A DNA stretch of 34,599 nt, from the NCBI RefSeq assembly GCF_003991205.1, contig NZ_RXOZ01000031.1, positions 322,985-357,583 of the forward strand, read 5' to 3'. The translations under genes were made by a program, and so were the position numbers. Positions 24,495 through 31,585 of this stretch are shown piece by piece. The notes under the pieces were generated by a model. That model ran no database searches and had not been told where the DNA came from. It was given only the letters and a program-made list of their open reading frames with translations. Position 1 is the first letter of the stretch. Each line of letters starts with the position of its first letter. Source of the stretch: Georgenia sp. SYP-B2076 (GTDB lineage Bacteria; Actinomycetota; Actinomycetes; Actinomycetales; Actinomycetaceae).

Positions 24495-24529
24495 CGTCGC
24501 GCCCAGGCCGAGACGGCCTGGGCGCGACG
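24495..24529 (-). terminator. Strong hairpin between rplY and pth
   Basis: A perfect 14-bp inverted repeat (arms 24496-24509 and 24515-24528), extendable to 15 bp with an AGA loop, lies 11 nt after the rplY stop. No U-tract follows. It should terminate or attenuate rplY transcription before pth. Confidence 0.75.
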
Positions 24530-24539
24530 ACGGTGCGGA

Positions 24540-25157
24540 TCAGCCCTCGGCGGTGACCCCGCTGGCCGCGCCGGCGGTGGCGGAGGCCTCGTCGGCCGCG
24601 ATGTCCTCGGCGGAGGTGCGCGGCGTGGAGATCACGACGACGACGGTCTCGGGCTCGTCGTCGATCGAGGCGCCCTCGGGCACCGGGATGTCGGAGATGC
24701 GCACGACGGCGCCGTCCTCGAGGCCCGCGACGGAGACCGACACGTTCTCGGGGATGCTGGTAGCCGGGACCGTGACGGTCAGGGTCTGCAGCTCGAGCTG
24801 GTGGATCGTGCCGGGGTAGGACTCGCCGACGACGTGGACCGGGACCTCGACGGTGACCTTCTCGCCCCTGTTGACGACGACGAGGTCGAGGTGCTCGATG
24901 GTGCGACGCACCGGGTCGCGCTGGATGTCCTTGGCCAGGGCGAGCTGCTCCGTGCCCTCGATGTCCAGCGCGATCAGGGCGTTCGCGTTGCCCTTGAGCG
25001 CGAGGAAGGTGTCGTGGGACGGCAGCGCCAGGTGCTGGGGCTCCGTGCCGTGGCCGTAGAGGACGGCGGGGATGAGACCGGCGCGGCGGGTGCGGCGCGC
25101 CGCACCCTTGCCGAACTCGGTGCGGCGGGTCGCGGTCAGGTTCAGGTTGTCAGCCAC
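24540..25157 (-). CDS. rplY: 50S ribosomal protein bL25, long Ctc-type
   Basis: The 205-residue product starts 'ADNLNLTATRRTEFGKGAARR' and has the 5S-rRNA-binding bL25 domain (~5-92, 'GLIPAVLYGHG', 'LIALDIEG') followed by the beta-rich TL5/CTC C-terminal domain (~100-185), then an acidic/Ala-rich tail. It binds 5S rRNA loop E in the large subunit; long forms are also stress-linked in Gram-positives. Start: GTG 25157 with AAGGAG 7 nt upstream. A candidate promoter and leader of about 210 nt precede it (see 25158-25377). Confidence 0.97.
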   Translation of the reverse strand: MADNLNLTATRRTEFGKGAARRTRRAGLIPAVLYGHGTEPQHLALPSHDTFLALKGNANALIALDIEGTEQLALAKDIQRDPVRRTIEHLDLVVVNRGEKVTVEVPVHVVGESYPGTIHQLELQTLTVTVPATSIPENVSVSVAGLEDGAVVRISDIPVPEGASIDDEPETVVVVISTPRTSAEDIAADEASATAGAASGVTAEG

Positions 25158-25377
25158 GGGGGTCTCCTTGAAGACGGTCGGATCTCGATGAGCGGTGGGC
25201 CTCGGCGTGGGACGTCGTACGGACGGCGCAACAAGGCACCACCGCGTCGATCACGGATCCGGTGGGCTCCCGCCGGTCCGCCGTCGTGGTTCTTTGGTCA
25301 CGACCTGACCGATCTGGAGCCCGGGTCAACGTTCTGGCCCGTCCGGCGTCCCTCGCCGAGGCAACCTCATCATCTTA
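25158..25377 (-). promoter_or_regulatory. rplY promoter and long structured 5' leader
   Basis: TAAGAT on the minus strand (25377-25372) is a good -10 candidate, although the -35 is poor. A start about 7 nt later gives a 5' UTR of roughly 210 nt. The leader contains a hairpin with GTCGTG/CACGAC arms (25283-25304 footprint) and a 10-nt loop, plus further short GC-rich inverted repeats. Such length before a ribosomal-protein gene suggests autogenous or stress control; no known leader family is recognised here. Confidence 0.45.
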
Positions 25378-25641
25378 GCGGCATCCGGGACGCTGCCGGA
25401 ACCCCGGGGACGCAGGACGCCCCCGACGGGGCCGGCGCCGCCGCCCCGGGAGCGCGCCCGCGGGGCCGCGTCGCGGCGGCCCGGCGGGGTCCCACGCGGC
25501 GCGACGCCGCGGCCGGGCGGTTCCCGAGGCCCCCCGCGGGCGAGGAACCCTCGAGAACGCGCTGCGACCGAGATCTCACCGGGTGGCCGACGCCGGTAGC
25601 CAGGCACCGCTCGGCCGGCACGTGGCGTCGGCCGGGACGTG
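25378..25641. other. Very GC-rich spacer upstream of the rplY promoter
   Basis: This stretch is almost pure G/C with many short inverted repeats, lying between the rplY promoter and the stop of the dioxygenase gene. Several frames are open simply because of composition. I see no tRNA, gene or clear terminator, though any of the inverted repeats could terminate the dioxygenase transcript. Confidence 0.3.
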
Positions 25642-26550
25642 CTACCGGCGCGCCTGCTTCTGCAGCGCCGGGGGCAGGCACGCGAGCTGGCGCGCCGTGA
25701 GCCCGGCGCTGGCGCGACGCGCCTGCGCGTCCGTCATGGGCGCCTGCGGCATCGTCTTGACCGGGTGGCGAGACGTCCACGTGAAGGTCACCGAGTAACG
25801 GTCCCGGGCGCGCGGCGGCGTCGCCCGGTGCACCAGGCGGCAGTTGTCGGCCATGACCGCGGTCCAGCGCGGCCCGGGGCAGGTGCGCCACTCCTGCTCC
25901 GGTTCGACCTGGCGCATCCGTGCGTCGCTCACGAACCCGGCGACGTAGTGCAGGCGGTCGACCACCTCCTGGGAGCGGTCGACCGGGATGTAGGCGAAGG
26001 GCCCGCCGTCCTCGTCGACGTCGTTGAGCCACACGAGGATCTTCAGCGTGCTCCGGTCCTCGATGTCGCGGTGCCACTGCCGGACGTCGTGGGCCTCGCC
26101 GTCGGCGATCTCGCGGCGCACGTCCGCGCCGTAGTAGCGCGCGGGCATGCCGAGGTAGTTCTCGGCGATGGCGAGCATGCGCTCCGACAGCCCGAACTGC
26201 CACACCCGCGGATCGGCGACGAGCTCGTCCATGGACGGGCGCACGGTGCCGCCCGGGAGGGGTGGCCTGCTCGCGAGGGCCGTCGCGAGCCGCTCGAGCC
26301 CCTCGCACAGCTCGGCCGTGCCCGGGAGCGCGAGCTCACCCAGCGTGGTGACATGGATCGCGTCGGCCCGCAGCCGACTCACCACGGCGGCGTCCTCGGC
26401 GCTGAGAGGAGGGAGCCTCGACGCGTACCGGCGCACACGACGGTCGTGCCGGTACCGGGCCATCCGACGCACCGGTGGCACCGACGCGATGGCTTGCCGC
26501 TTCGCACGGTTGGCGAGACGACCGACGTGCTTCGAGACGCTGACGCTCAT
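25642..26550 (-). CDS. Phytanoyl-CoA dioxygenase (PhyH) family 2OG/Fe(II) oxygenase
   Basis: The 302-residue product has the facial triad in family positions: His160-x-Asp162 in 'QWHRDIEDRSTLKILVWLNDV', followed by 'DEDGGPFAYIPVDRS', and the distal His241 in 'ADNCRLVHRATPP' with a downstream Arg ('RDRYSVTFTW') suited to 2-oxoglutarate binding. The N-terminus is basic. Reaction class: Fe(II)/2-oxoglutarate-dependent hydroxylation. Its substrate is unknown; members occur in lipid, natural-product and glycan loci. Start: ATG 26550 with GGGGG 7 nt upstream. It is divergent from the AlgD-like gene across an AT-rich spacer and upstream of rplY in the same direction. Confidence 0.85.
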   Translation of the reverse strand: MSVSVSKHVGRLANRAKRQAIASVPPVRRMARYRHDRRVRRYASRLPPLSAEDAAVVSRLRADAIHVTTLGELALPGTAELCEGLERLATALASRPPLPGGTVRPSMDELVADPRVWQFGLSERMLAIAENYLGMPARYYGADVRREIADGEAHDVRQWHRDIEDRSTLKILVWLNDVDEDGGPFAYIPVDRSQEVVDRLHYVAGFVSDARMRQVEPEQEWRTCPGPRWTAVMADNCRLVHRATPPRARDRYSVTFTWTSRHPVKTMPQAPMTDAQARRASAGLTARQLACLPPALQKQARR

Positions 26551-26906
26551 GCAGGCACCCCCGCGGGCTCAAGGCCGAATTAGTCTCAGCTGACGGTTTC
26601 GGCGAAGCGTAGCGCCACAACTCTCGGCTGTGAACCTATAAGACGCTCCCCGAAACCTTCCCCAAGACGGACACCGATTTGTCCAAAACTCGGAAAGATT
26701 ACGTCAGGGTTCGACCGTTTTACGCTGACATCCCTGACTGGCGGCCCTAGGGCGCCCAGAATTTCGATCGACCGAGTGAGGTTGAGGGCTCCATAATTAA
26801 GGGGAGAAAAGGTCAAAATCCGTTAGGGCGCGCGGCCGGACACAATCCCCTTATCGTGCTCCACAACACCACGACGCCGTGGGACAGCGGCCGGGGGGAG
26901 AACATC
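26551..26906. promoter_or_regulatory. AT-rich divergent regulatory region with inverted repeats
   Basis: This 356-bp spacer is clearly lower in GC than anything around it. Minus-strand TATAGG/TAGGTT (26633-26640) may drive the dioxygenase. Plus-strand CATAAT (26792-26797) or TATCGT (26852-26857) may drive the dehydrogenase operon. Between them lie GGACA-N6-TGTCC (26669-26684), GTCAGGG (26703-26709) with CCCTGAC (26732-26738), and the perfect palindrome GCCCTAGGGC (26744-26753). These look like operator sites, but no regulator can be named. Confidence 0.5.
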
Positions 26907-28220
26907 ATGAGAGTCGCCATCGTGGGGCTGGGATACGTCGGCACGGTCACCTCGGCGTGTCTCGCGGAGAGCGGGCACCTGGTCGTCGGGGTGGATGTCA
27001 ACCAGATCAAGATCGACCAGATCAACGCCGGGGTGAGCCCGGTGAGCGAGCTCGGGCTCGGCGAGCTGGTGCAGAACAACGTCGACCGCGGGAGGCTGCG
27101 CGCCACCAGCGACATCTGCGGCGCGGTGGCCGCCGCGGAGGCGGTCCTGGTGACCGTCGGGACGCCCTCGGGCCGCAACGGCGACGTCCGCCTGGACGAC
27201 GTCCTCAAGGTCGTCGGGGAGATCGGGCGCGCGCTGGCCGACGCGGACGGGTGGCGGCTGGTCCTCATCACGTCGACCGTCCCGCCGGGCACCGTCGAGG
27301 GCGACCTCGTCCCGCTGCTGGAGGAGCGCTCGGGCAAGAGGCGGGGCGAGGACTTCGGGGTCGCGTTCTCCCCGGAGTTCCTTCGTGAGGGCACGGCGGT
27401 TGCCGACTTCCTCTCGCCACCGAAGACGGTGATCGGCGCCGAGGACGACAGGAGCGCACGCGTCGCCGCCTCCCTGTACCGCCCATTCAGCACCGAGGTG
27501 ACCCGGACCCCCATCGCGGTGGCCGAGATGGTGAAGTTCTCGGACAACGCCTGGCACGCCCTCAAGGTCGCCTTCGCCAACGAGATCGGCCGCGTGGCCG
27601 AGGCCTACGGCGTCGACAGCCACGCCGTGATGTCGATCTTCAAGTCCGACACCCGGCTCAACATCTCCAGCCGCTACCTCACCCCCGGCTTCGCGTTCGG
27701 CGGGTCGTGCCTGCCGAAGGACCTGCGCACGCTCACGTACCGGGCGCGGCGCAACGGGGCGAGCATCCCGGTCCTGGAGTCGATCTTGCCCAGCAACCGC
27801 GCCCACCTCGACCTCGCGCTGGAGAAGATCGAGACCCTCGGCGTCAAGAAGGTCGCTGTCCTGGGCCTGGCCTTCAAGGCGGGGACCGACGACCTGCGCG
27901 AGAGCCCCTCGCTCGAGCTGGCCGAGCGGTTGCTCGGCAAGGGCTACGAGGTCCGCATCCACGACGAGCACGTCAACCTCCGTGAGCTCATCGGCGCCAA
28001 CCGCGCCTACGTGCTCGCCGTCCTGCCGCACATCGCCGAGCACCTGCACGACGACTTCCAGGAGGTCGTCCGCGCCGCCGACGTCCTCGTGGTCACGCAG
28101 AACAACCCCGCGTACGCCCGTGTCCTCGCCGAGGCGCGGCCGGACCAGACCGTCCTCGACCTCTGCGGCATCGCACGGCCGGCGCGACCGACCGCCAACT
28201 ACGTAGGTCTCACGTGGTGA
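26907..28220 (+). CDS. GDP-mannose 6-dehydrogenase (AlgD-like)
   Basis: The 437-residue enzyme resembles Pseudomonas AlgD throughout: 'MRVAIVGLGYVGTVTSACLAESGH', 'VTVGTPSGRNGDVRLD', 'TSTVPPGTVEG', 'SPEFLREGTAV', 'GFAFGGSCLPKDLRTLTYRA' and 'LGLAFKAGTDDLRESPSLEL'. The catalytic Cys falls at residue 268, the same number as in AlgD, and the 'FAFGGSCLPKD' and 'LAERLLGKGYEVRIHD' wording separates it from the UDP-glucose branch represented by ugd in this window. Reaction: GDP-mannose plus 2 NAD+ to GDP-mannuronate. Start: ATG 26907 with GGGGGGAG 6 nt upstream; an in-frame ATG at 26856 lacks a ribosome site. It overlaps the following GT4 gene. Confidence 0.88.
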   Translation: MRVAIVGLGYVGTVTSACLAESGHLVVGVDVNQIKIDQINAGVSPVSELGLGELVQNNVDRGRLRATSDICGAVAAAEAVLVTVGTPSGRNGDVRLDDVLKVVGEIGRALADADGWRLVLITSTVPPGTVEGDLVPLLEERSGKRRGEDFGVAFSPEFLREGTAVADFLSPPKTVIGAEDDRSARVAASLYRPFSTEVTRTPIAVAEMVKFSDNAWHALKVAFANEIGRVAEAYGVDSHAVMSIFKSDTRLNISSRYLTPGFAFGGSCLPKDLRTLTYRARRNGASIPVLESILPSNRAHLDLALEKIETLGVKKVAVLGLAFKAGTDDLRESPSLELAERLLGKGYEVRIHDEHVNLRELIGANRAYVLAVLPHIAEHLHDDFQEVVRAADVLVVTQNNPAYARVLAEARPDQTVLDLCGIARPARPTANYVGLTW

Positions 28221-29509
28221 CCTGGCGCGGCGCGGCCGCAACCGGCAGGGCGGGGCGGCGCCGTCCGCCCGGCCCGGACGGTCGCCCTCCGCGCGTCCTC
28301 ATCCTGGTGGAGAACCTCGCCGTCCCGTTCGACAAGCGCGTGTGGCAGGAGGCCCGCACGCTCCGGACCGCCGGGTACGACGTCAACGTCATCTGCCCCC
28401 GGTCCAAGGAGCACCCCCAGACGTACGAGACCCTCGACGGCGTCCACATCTTCCGCTACGCCAGCCCGTTCGAGGCGGCCGGCACCGCCGGGTACCTGCT
28501 GGAGTACCCCATGGCGCTCGCCGCGCAGCTGCGCCTCGCGCTCAAGGTGCACCGGGCGGGCCGGATCGACGTCATCCAGGCGTGCAACCCGCCGGACCTG
28601 CTGTACCTGGTCGCCAGCCCGTTCCGCCGGCTGACGGGCACCCGCTTCATCTTCGACCATCACGACGCGTCCCCCGAGCTCGTCGTGGCGAAGGGGCACG
28701 CCGGGGGCAGCGTGCTGGTGCGCGTGGTGGAGATGTTCGAGCGGTGGACGTTCGCCGCCGCCACGGTCTCGATCGCCACGAACGAGAGCTACCGGCGGAT
28801 CGCCATCGAGCGCGGCGGGATGTGCCCGGACGACGTCTTCGTCGTGCGCTCGGCCCCGACCGTGCAGCGGTTCGACGCGGCACGGTCGGATCCGGCGCTG
28901 CGCCGCGGCAAGCGTCACCTCGTCGCCTACGTCGGCGTGATGGGCGTCCAGGAGGGCATCGACTACCTGCTCGACGCGGCCAAGATCCTGGTCGGCCGGC
29001 GCGGACGGGACGACGTGCAGTTCTCGCTCGCCGGTTCCGGGCCGGACTTCCCGAGGCTGGTCGCGCGGGCCCGCGCGCTGGGCCTGGAGGAGAACGTGAC
29101 GTTCCTCGGGCGCATCAGCGACGAGGACCTGGCGAGCCTGCTGTCCACCGCCGACGTGTGCGTGAACCCCGACGAGGCGAACGAGATGAACAACATCTCG
29201 ACCATGAACAAGATCCTCGAGTACATGGCGCTGGGCAAGGCCATGGTGCAGTTCGACCTCGCCGAGGGTCGGGTGTCCGCCGGCGAGGCCAGCCTTTACG
29301 CGCGGCCCAACGATGCCGAATCCCTGGCCGACTGCATCGCCGAGCTCCTCGACGACCCCGCGAGGCGGGAGCGGATGGGCGAGATCGGCCGGTCCCGGTT
29401 CACCGGCCACCTCTCGTGGGAGCACTCCGTGCCCGCGCTGCTCGGCGCGTACGAGCGCGCGCTGGGCCGCACCGCCGTCCCGGTGGCGGCCCACGACGGC
29501 GGCGACTGA
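28214..29509 (+). CDS. GT4 glycosyltransferase coupled to the GDP-mannose dehydrogenase
   Basis: The 431-residue GT-B enzyme has a ~25-residue Arg/Pro/Gly-rich lead, then 'RVLILVENLAVPFDKRVWQEARTL', 'IQACNPPDLLY', 'FDHHDASPEL', 'YVGVMGVQEGIDYLLDAA' and 'NNISTMNKILEYMALGKAMV', typical of the exopolysaccharide GT4 subgroup. Its start, GTG 28214 or GTG 28217, overlaps the dehydrogenase stop, and AGG at 28205-28207 suits either, so the pair is coupled. Inference: uses or follows GDP-mannuronate/mannose-derived sugars. It ends before a tandem-repeat tract facing a convergent gene. Confidence 0.9.
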   Translation: MVTWRGAAATGRAGRRRPPGPDGRPPRVLILVENLAVPFDKRVWQEARTLRTAGYDVNVICPRSKEHPQTYETLDGVHIFRYASPFEAAGTAGYLLEYPMALAAQLRLALKVHRAGRIDVIQACNPPDLLYLVASPFRRLTGTRFIFDHHDASPELVVAKGHAGGSVLVRVVEMFERWTFAAATVSIATNESYRRIAIERGGMCPDDVFVVRSAPTVQRFDAARSDPALRRGKRHLVAYVGVMGVQEGIDYLLDAAKILVGRRGRDDVQFSLAGSGPDFPRLVARARALGLEENVTFLGRISDEDLASLLSTADVCVNPDEANEMNNISTMNKILEYMALGKAMVQFDLAEGRVSAGEASLYARPNDAESLADCIAELLDDPARRERMGEIGRSRFTGHLSWEHSVPALLGAYERALGRTAVPVAAHDGGD

Positions 29510-29551
29510 CGCCGTCCCGCGCCGTGGGCGAGCATCGTCAGGAGATGACCG

Positions 29552-29637
29552 GTCACCACCTGGCGCGCGCGTCACCACCTGGCGCGCGCGTCACCACCTG
29601 GTGCGCGCGTCGCCACCTGGCGCGCGCGTCACCACCT
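29552..29637. repeat. 19-bp tandem repeat between convergent genes
   Basis: Four consecutive 19-bp units of gtcaccacctggcgcgcgc start at 29552, 29571, 29590 and 29609. The third and fourth each carry one substitution, and a partial fifth unit from 29628 runs into the stop codon of the minus-strand gene. It fills most of the 127-bp gap between two gene 3' ends. Coding function is excluded by position; a role in termination or as slippage-prone DNA is inferred. Confidence 0.85.
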
Positions 29638-31484
29638 CACCCGCGCTCCGCCCGGTCCTCGTCGTCCAGGCGCGCCGCGAGCGCGGCGACGGCCTGCTCC
29701 AACGGCGGCAGGGTCCACGGCCGGTGACGCCGCCGCGGCAGCCCGTAGGACATGGCGCGGTCGAGGAGCACGAGCGTGGCGGCCTCCAGCGGCGTCAGCT
29801 CGCCCAGGACCGTGGCCGCCCGGTCCGCGATCCGGCCGCGGATCTCGCCGTCGGCGAAGGCGACGAGGGCTTGGGCCAGCGTGGCGCGGCTCCTTGTGCG
29901 GTGACCGTCGACGGCGGCGTACACGCCGTCGAGCAGCAGCGGGTTCAGGCGCTCGAACCTGTTCCAGTCGACCAGCAGGGGGTGCCCGGCGCCGGGCAGC
30001 AGGGTGTTGCCGGCGTGGAGGTCCCCGTGCGTCGGGCCGACGGGCACCGTCGCCGGGCCCCAGCCGCCCAGCACCCTCTCGCGCAGCGCGCCGGCCCCGA
30101 CGTCGTCGGCGTCGCTCCCGCCCTGCGGCCCGGACAGCCTCCGCCAGAACGTCGTGGCGCCCACCGGCGCCGTGACGCCCGCGTCGACGGCACGCAGCGC
30201 CGCGTCGACCGTGGCACGGGCCCGCGCCGGGTCGGACCGCGGGCGCGTGAGCAGCGGGTACACGCCGTACGGCAGCGCGCCCCACCGCTCCACCCTCGCC
30301 CGGTCGATGACGAACGGGGCGAAGGCAGTCTCGCGGGCCTCGTTGGTCTTGCGCACCTCGTCGACGATCTTGTCCTGCTGCTCCCGCGAGAGCGGCAGCT
30401 TGACGAAGTCCCGGGCCCCGGCGATGGCGACGCGGGCGTCGCTGAGCGCCATCGTCACCGGTGCCGGCTCCCCCGGGCCGCCGGCGAGCTGCTCGGCGAG
30501 CGTGCGCACCGGCCCGAGGGACGAGCGCCCGGTGCGGGCCACGACATAGTAGTCCGCCATGACCCACGCGCCCGCGCCCGCCGCTACGGCGAGCCGAACG
30601 GCGCGCCTGCGCGGGGACGACGGCGCCATGGTGGCGCGGAGGTGCGCCCGCAGGCGCTCCTGCGGGATCAGCCAGCGCCACGTCTCGCGGCCGGGGTAGG
30701 GCACGACCACCCGGGCGGGGGTGAAGCCGGCCCGGCGGAGGCGGTCCTCGCCACTCGGGCGGCGGACCGCCTGCCAGAAGTCGGCGCCCCGCGCGGCGGG
30801 CAGTCCCCGGCGCGCGAGGTCGCGGAGGGGGTTGCGGGTGCCCGCCACGAGCGCGCCGTCGTCCGCGAGGACCCGGCGGACCTCGGCGAGCATGCGGTCC
30901 TGTGCCTGCGCCGCACCGGGCTTGGAGCGCAGCGCGCGCTCGAGCGCGCTCAGGTCGACGAAGACGACGTCGAACGACCCGTCCGGCCAGGGCAGCGGCC
31001 CGGCGGCGTTGATGTGGACGGCGACGTCGGCCGGGGCGTCGTGCATGAGCGCGTCGAACCGCAGGCGCGGGTAGACCCAGTCGGCGCTGGCGACGGCCGC
31101 ACCGAAGGAGCGCACCGCCCGGGCGAGGGTGCTCCATCCGGTCCCGAGGTCGAGCGCCGTCGCGCCCGGCCCCAGCGGCACGAGCGTGGCCGCGGCGCCC
31201 CCGGCCGGGTGGAGCAGCCGGCGCCTCAGGTCAGCCGGCCACGGCTCGTCCCCGTCGACCATCTCGTCCACGAGCCGCTCCACGGTGGCCGAGCGCCGGG
31301 CCGCCGCCGACGCGTGCGCGGGCACGCCGTCCCACGGCTCGTCCGCCTCGCTCAGGCGCACGACTCCGAGCCCGTCGACCGGGTACCGGGACGCGCACAC
31401 GCCGCACACGACGCCCGGCGCGGTCCGGCGCAGCGCGCCGCCGCACCGGCACCGCAGTCCGAGCAGGTCGCCGCTGTGCTCCAT
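29637..31484 (-). CDS. Zinc-ribbon / SAM-methyltransferase / APH-type kinase fusion (WbdD-like architecture)
   Basis: The 615-residue product contains three modules. Residues 10-35 form a Trm112-like zinc ribbon with Cys12, Cys14, Cys27 and Cys30. Residues ~85-290 form a class I methyltransferase, with motif I 'ALDLGTGWSTLA' (~110) and 'WPDGSFDVVFVDLSALERAL'. Residues ~370-615 form an aminoglycoside-phosphotransferase-like kinase, with a candidate ATP-lysine in 'FVKLPLS', a helix-C-like 'DEVRKTNEA', catalytic loop 'THGDLHAGNTLL' (~485) and metal site 'LVDWNRF'. Known: WbdD ends polymannose O-antigen chains by phosphorylating then methylating the terminal mannose. Inference: this protein may cap a mannose- or mannuronate-containing polymer of the flanking genes. 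Start: ATG 31484, no ribosome site, TACTGT 6 nt upstream (leaderless). Alternative: separate small-molecule tailoring activities. Confidence 0.8.
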   Translation of the reverse strand: MEHSGDLLGLRCRCGGALRRTAPGVVCGVCASRYPVDGLGVVRLSEADEPWDGVPAHASAAARRSATVERLVDEMVDGDEPWPADLRRRLLHPAGGAAATLVPLGPGATALDLGTGWSTLARAVRSFGAAVASADWVYPRLRFDALMHDAPADVAVHINAAGPLPWPDGSFDVVFVDLSALERALRSKPGAAQAQDRMLAEVRRVLADDGALVAGTRNPLRDLARRGLPAARGADFWQAVRRPSGEDRLRRAGFTPARVVVPYPGRETWRWLIPQERLRAHLRATMAPSSPRRRAVRLAVAAGAGAWVMADYYVVARTGRSSLGPVRTLAEQLAGGPGEPAPVTMALSDARVAIAGARDFVKLPLSREQQDKIVDEVRKTNEARETAFAPFVIDRARVERWGALPYGVYPLLTRPRSDPARARATVDAALRAVDAGVTAPVGATTFWRRLSGPQGGSDADDVGAGALRERVLGGWGPATVPVGPTHGDLHAGNTLLPGAGHPLLVDWNRFERLNPLLLDGVYAAVDGHRTRSRATLAQALVAFADGEIRGRIADRAATVLGELTPLEAATLVLLDRAMSYGLPRRRHRPWTLPPLEQAVAALAARLDDEDRAERG

Positions 31485-31490
31485 GCAGGG

Positions 31491-31496
31491 ACAGTA
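31491..31496 (-). promoter_or_regulatory. -10 element positioned for a leaderless methyltransferase-kinase mRNA
   Basis: TACTGT on the minus strand is followed by exactly 6 nt and then the ATG at 31484, with no Shine-Dalgarno sequence between. The geometry equals that at 15357 and 32621. Confidence 0.5.
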
Positions 31497-31515
31497 CGGG
31501 CCCCGCGCCCGCGCC

Positions 31516-31573
31516 GGGGCGGTTCCGGGCGGCGTCCCGGCACCAGGGTCGGGGCGGTTCCGGGCGGCGTCCC
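31516..31573. repeat. 23-bp direct repeat upstream of the methyltransferase-kinase promoter
   Basis: A perfect 23-bp sequence occurs at 31516-31538 and 31551-31573, a 35-bp period, containing ggttccgggcggcgtccc. The copies lie between the stop of the beta-helix gene and the -10 of the methyltransferase-kinase, overlapping and extending past the -35 position. They may be paired operator sites or simply a duplicated 3'-end tract. Confidence 0.7.
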
Positions 31574-31585
31574 AGCACGGGAGCG

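Noticed and set aside
25378-25641. tRNA or small RNA gene in the GC-rich spacer
   Set aside because: No T-loop or anticodon-arm pattern was found on either strand; only generic GC inverted repeats.
25370-26308. Minus-strand open frame of 312 codons overlapping the dioxygenase
   Set aside because: Low-complexity Arg/Ala/Pro composition; it is a GC-driven shadow of the PhyH gene, which has conserved metal ligands.
29552-29637. CRISPR array
   Set aside because: Units are contiguous 19-mers without spacers, and no cas genes are present.
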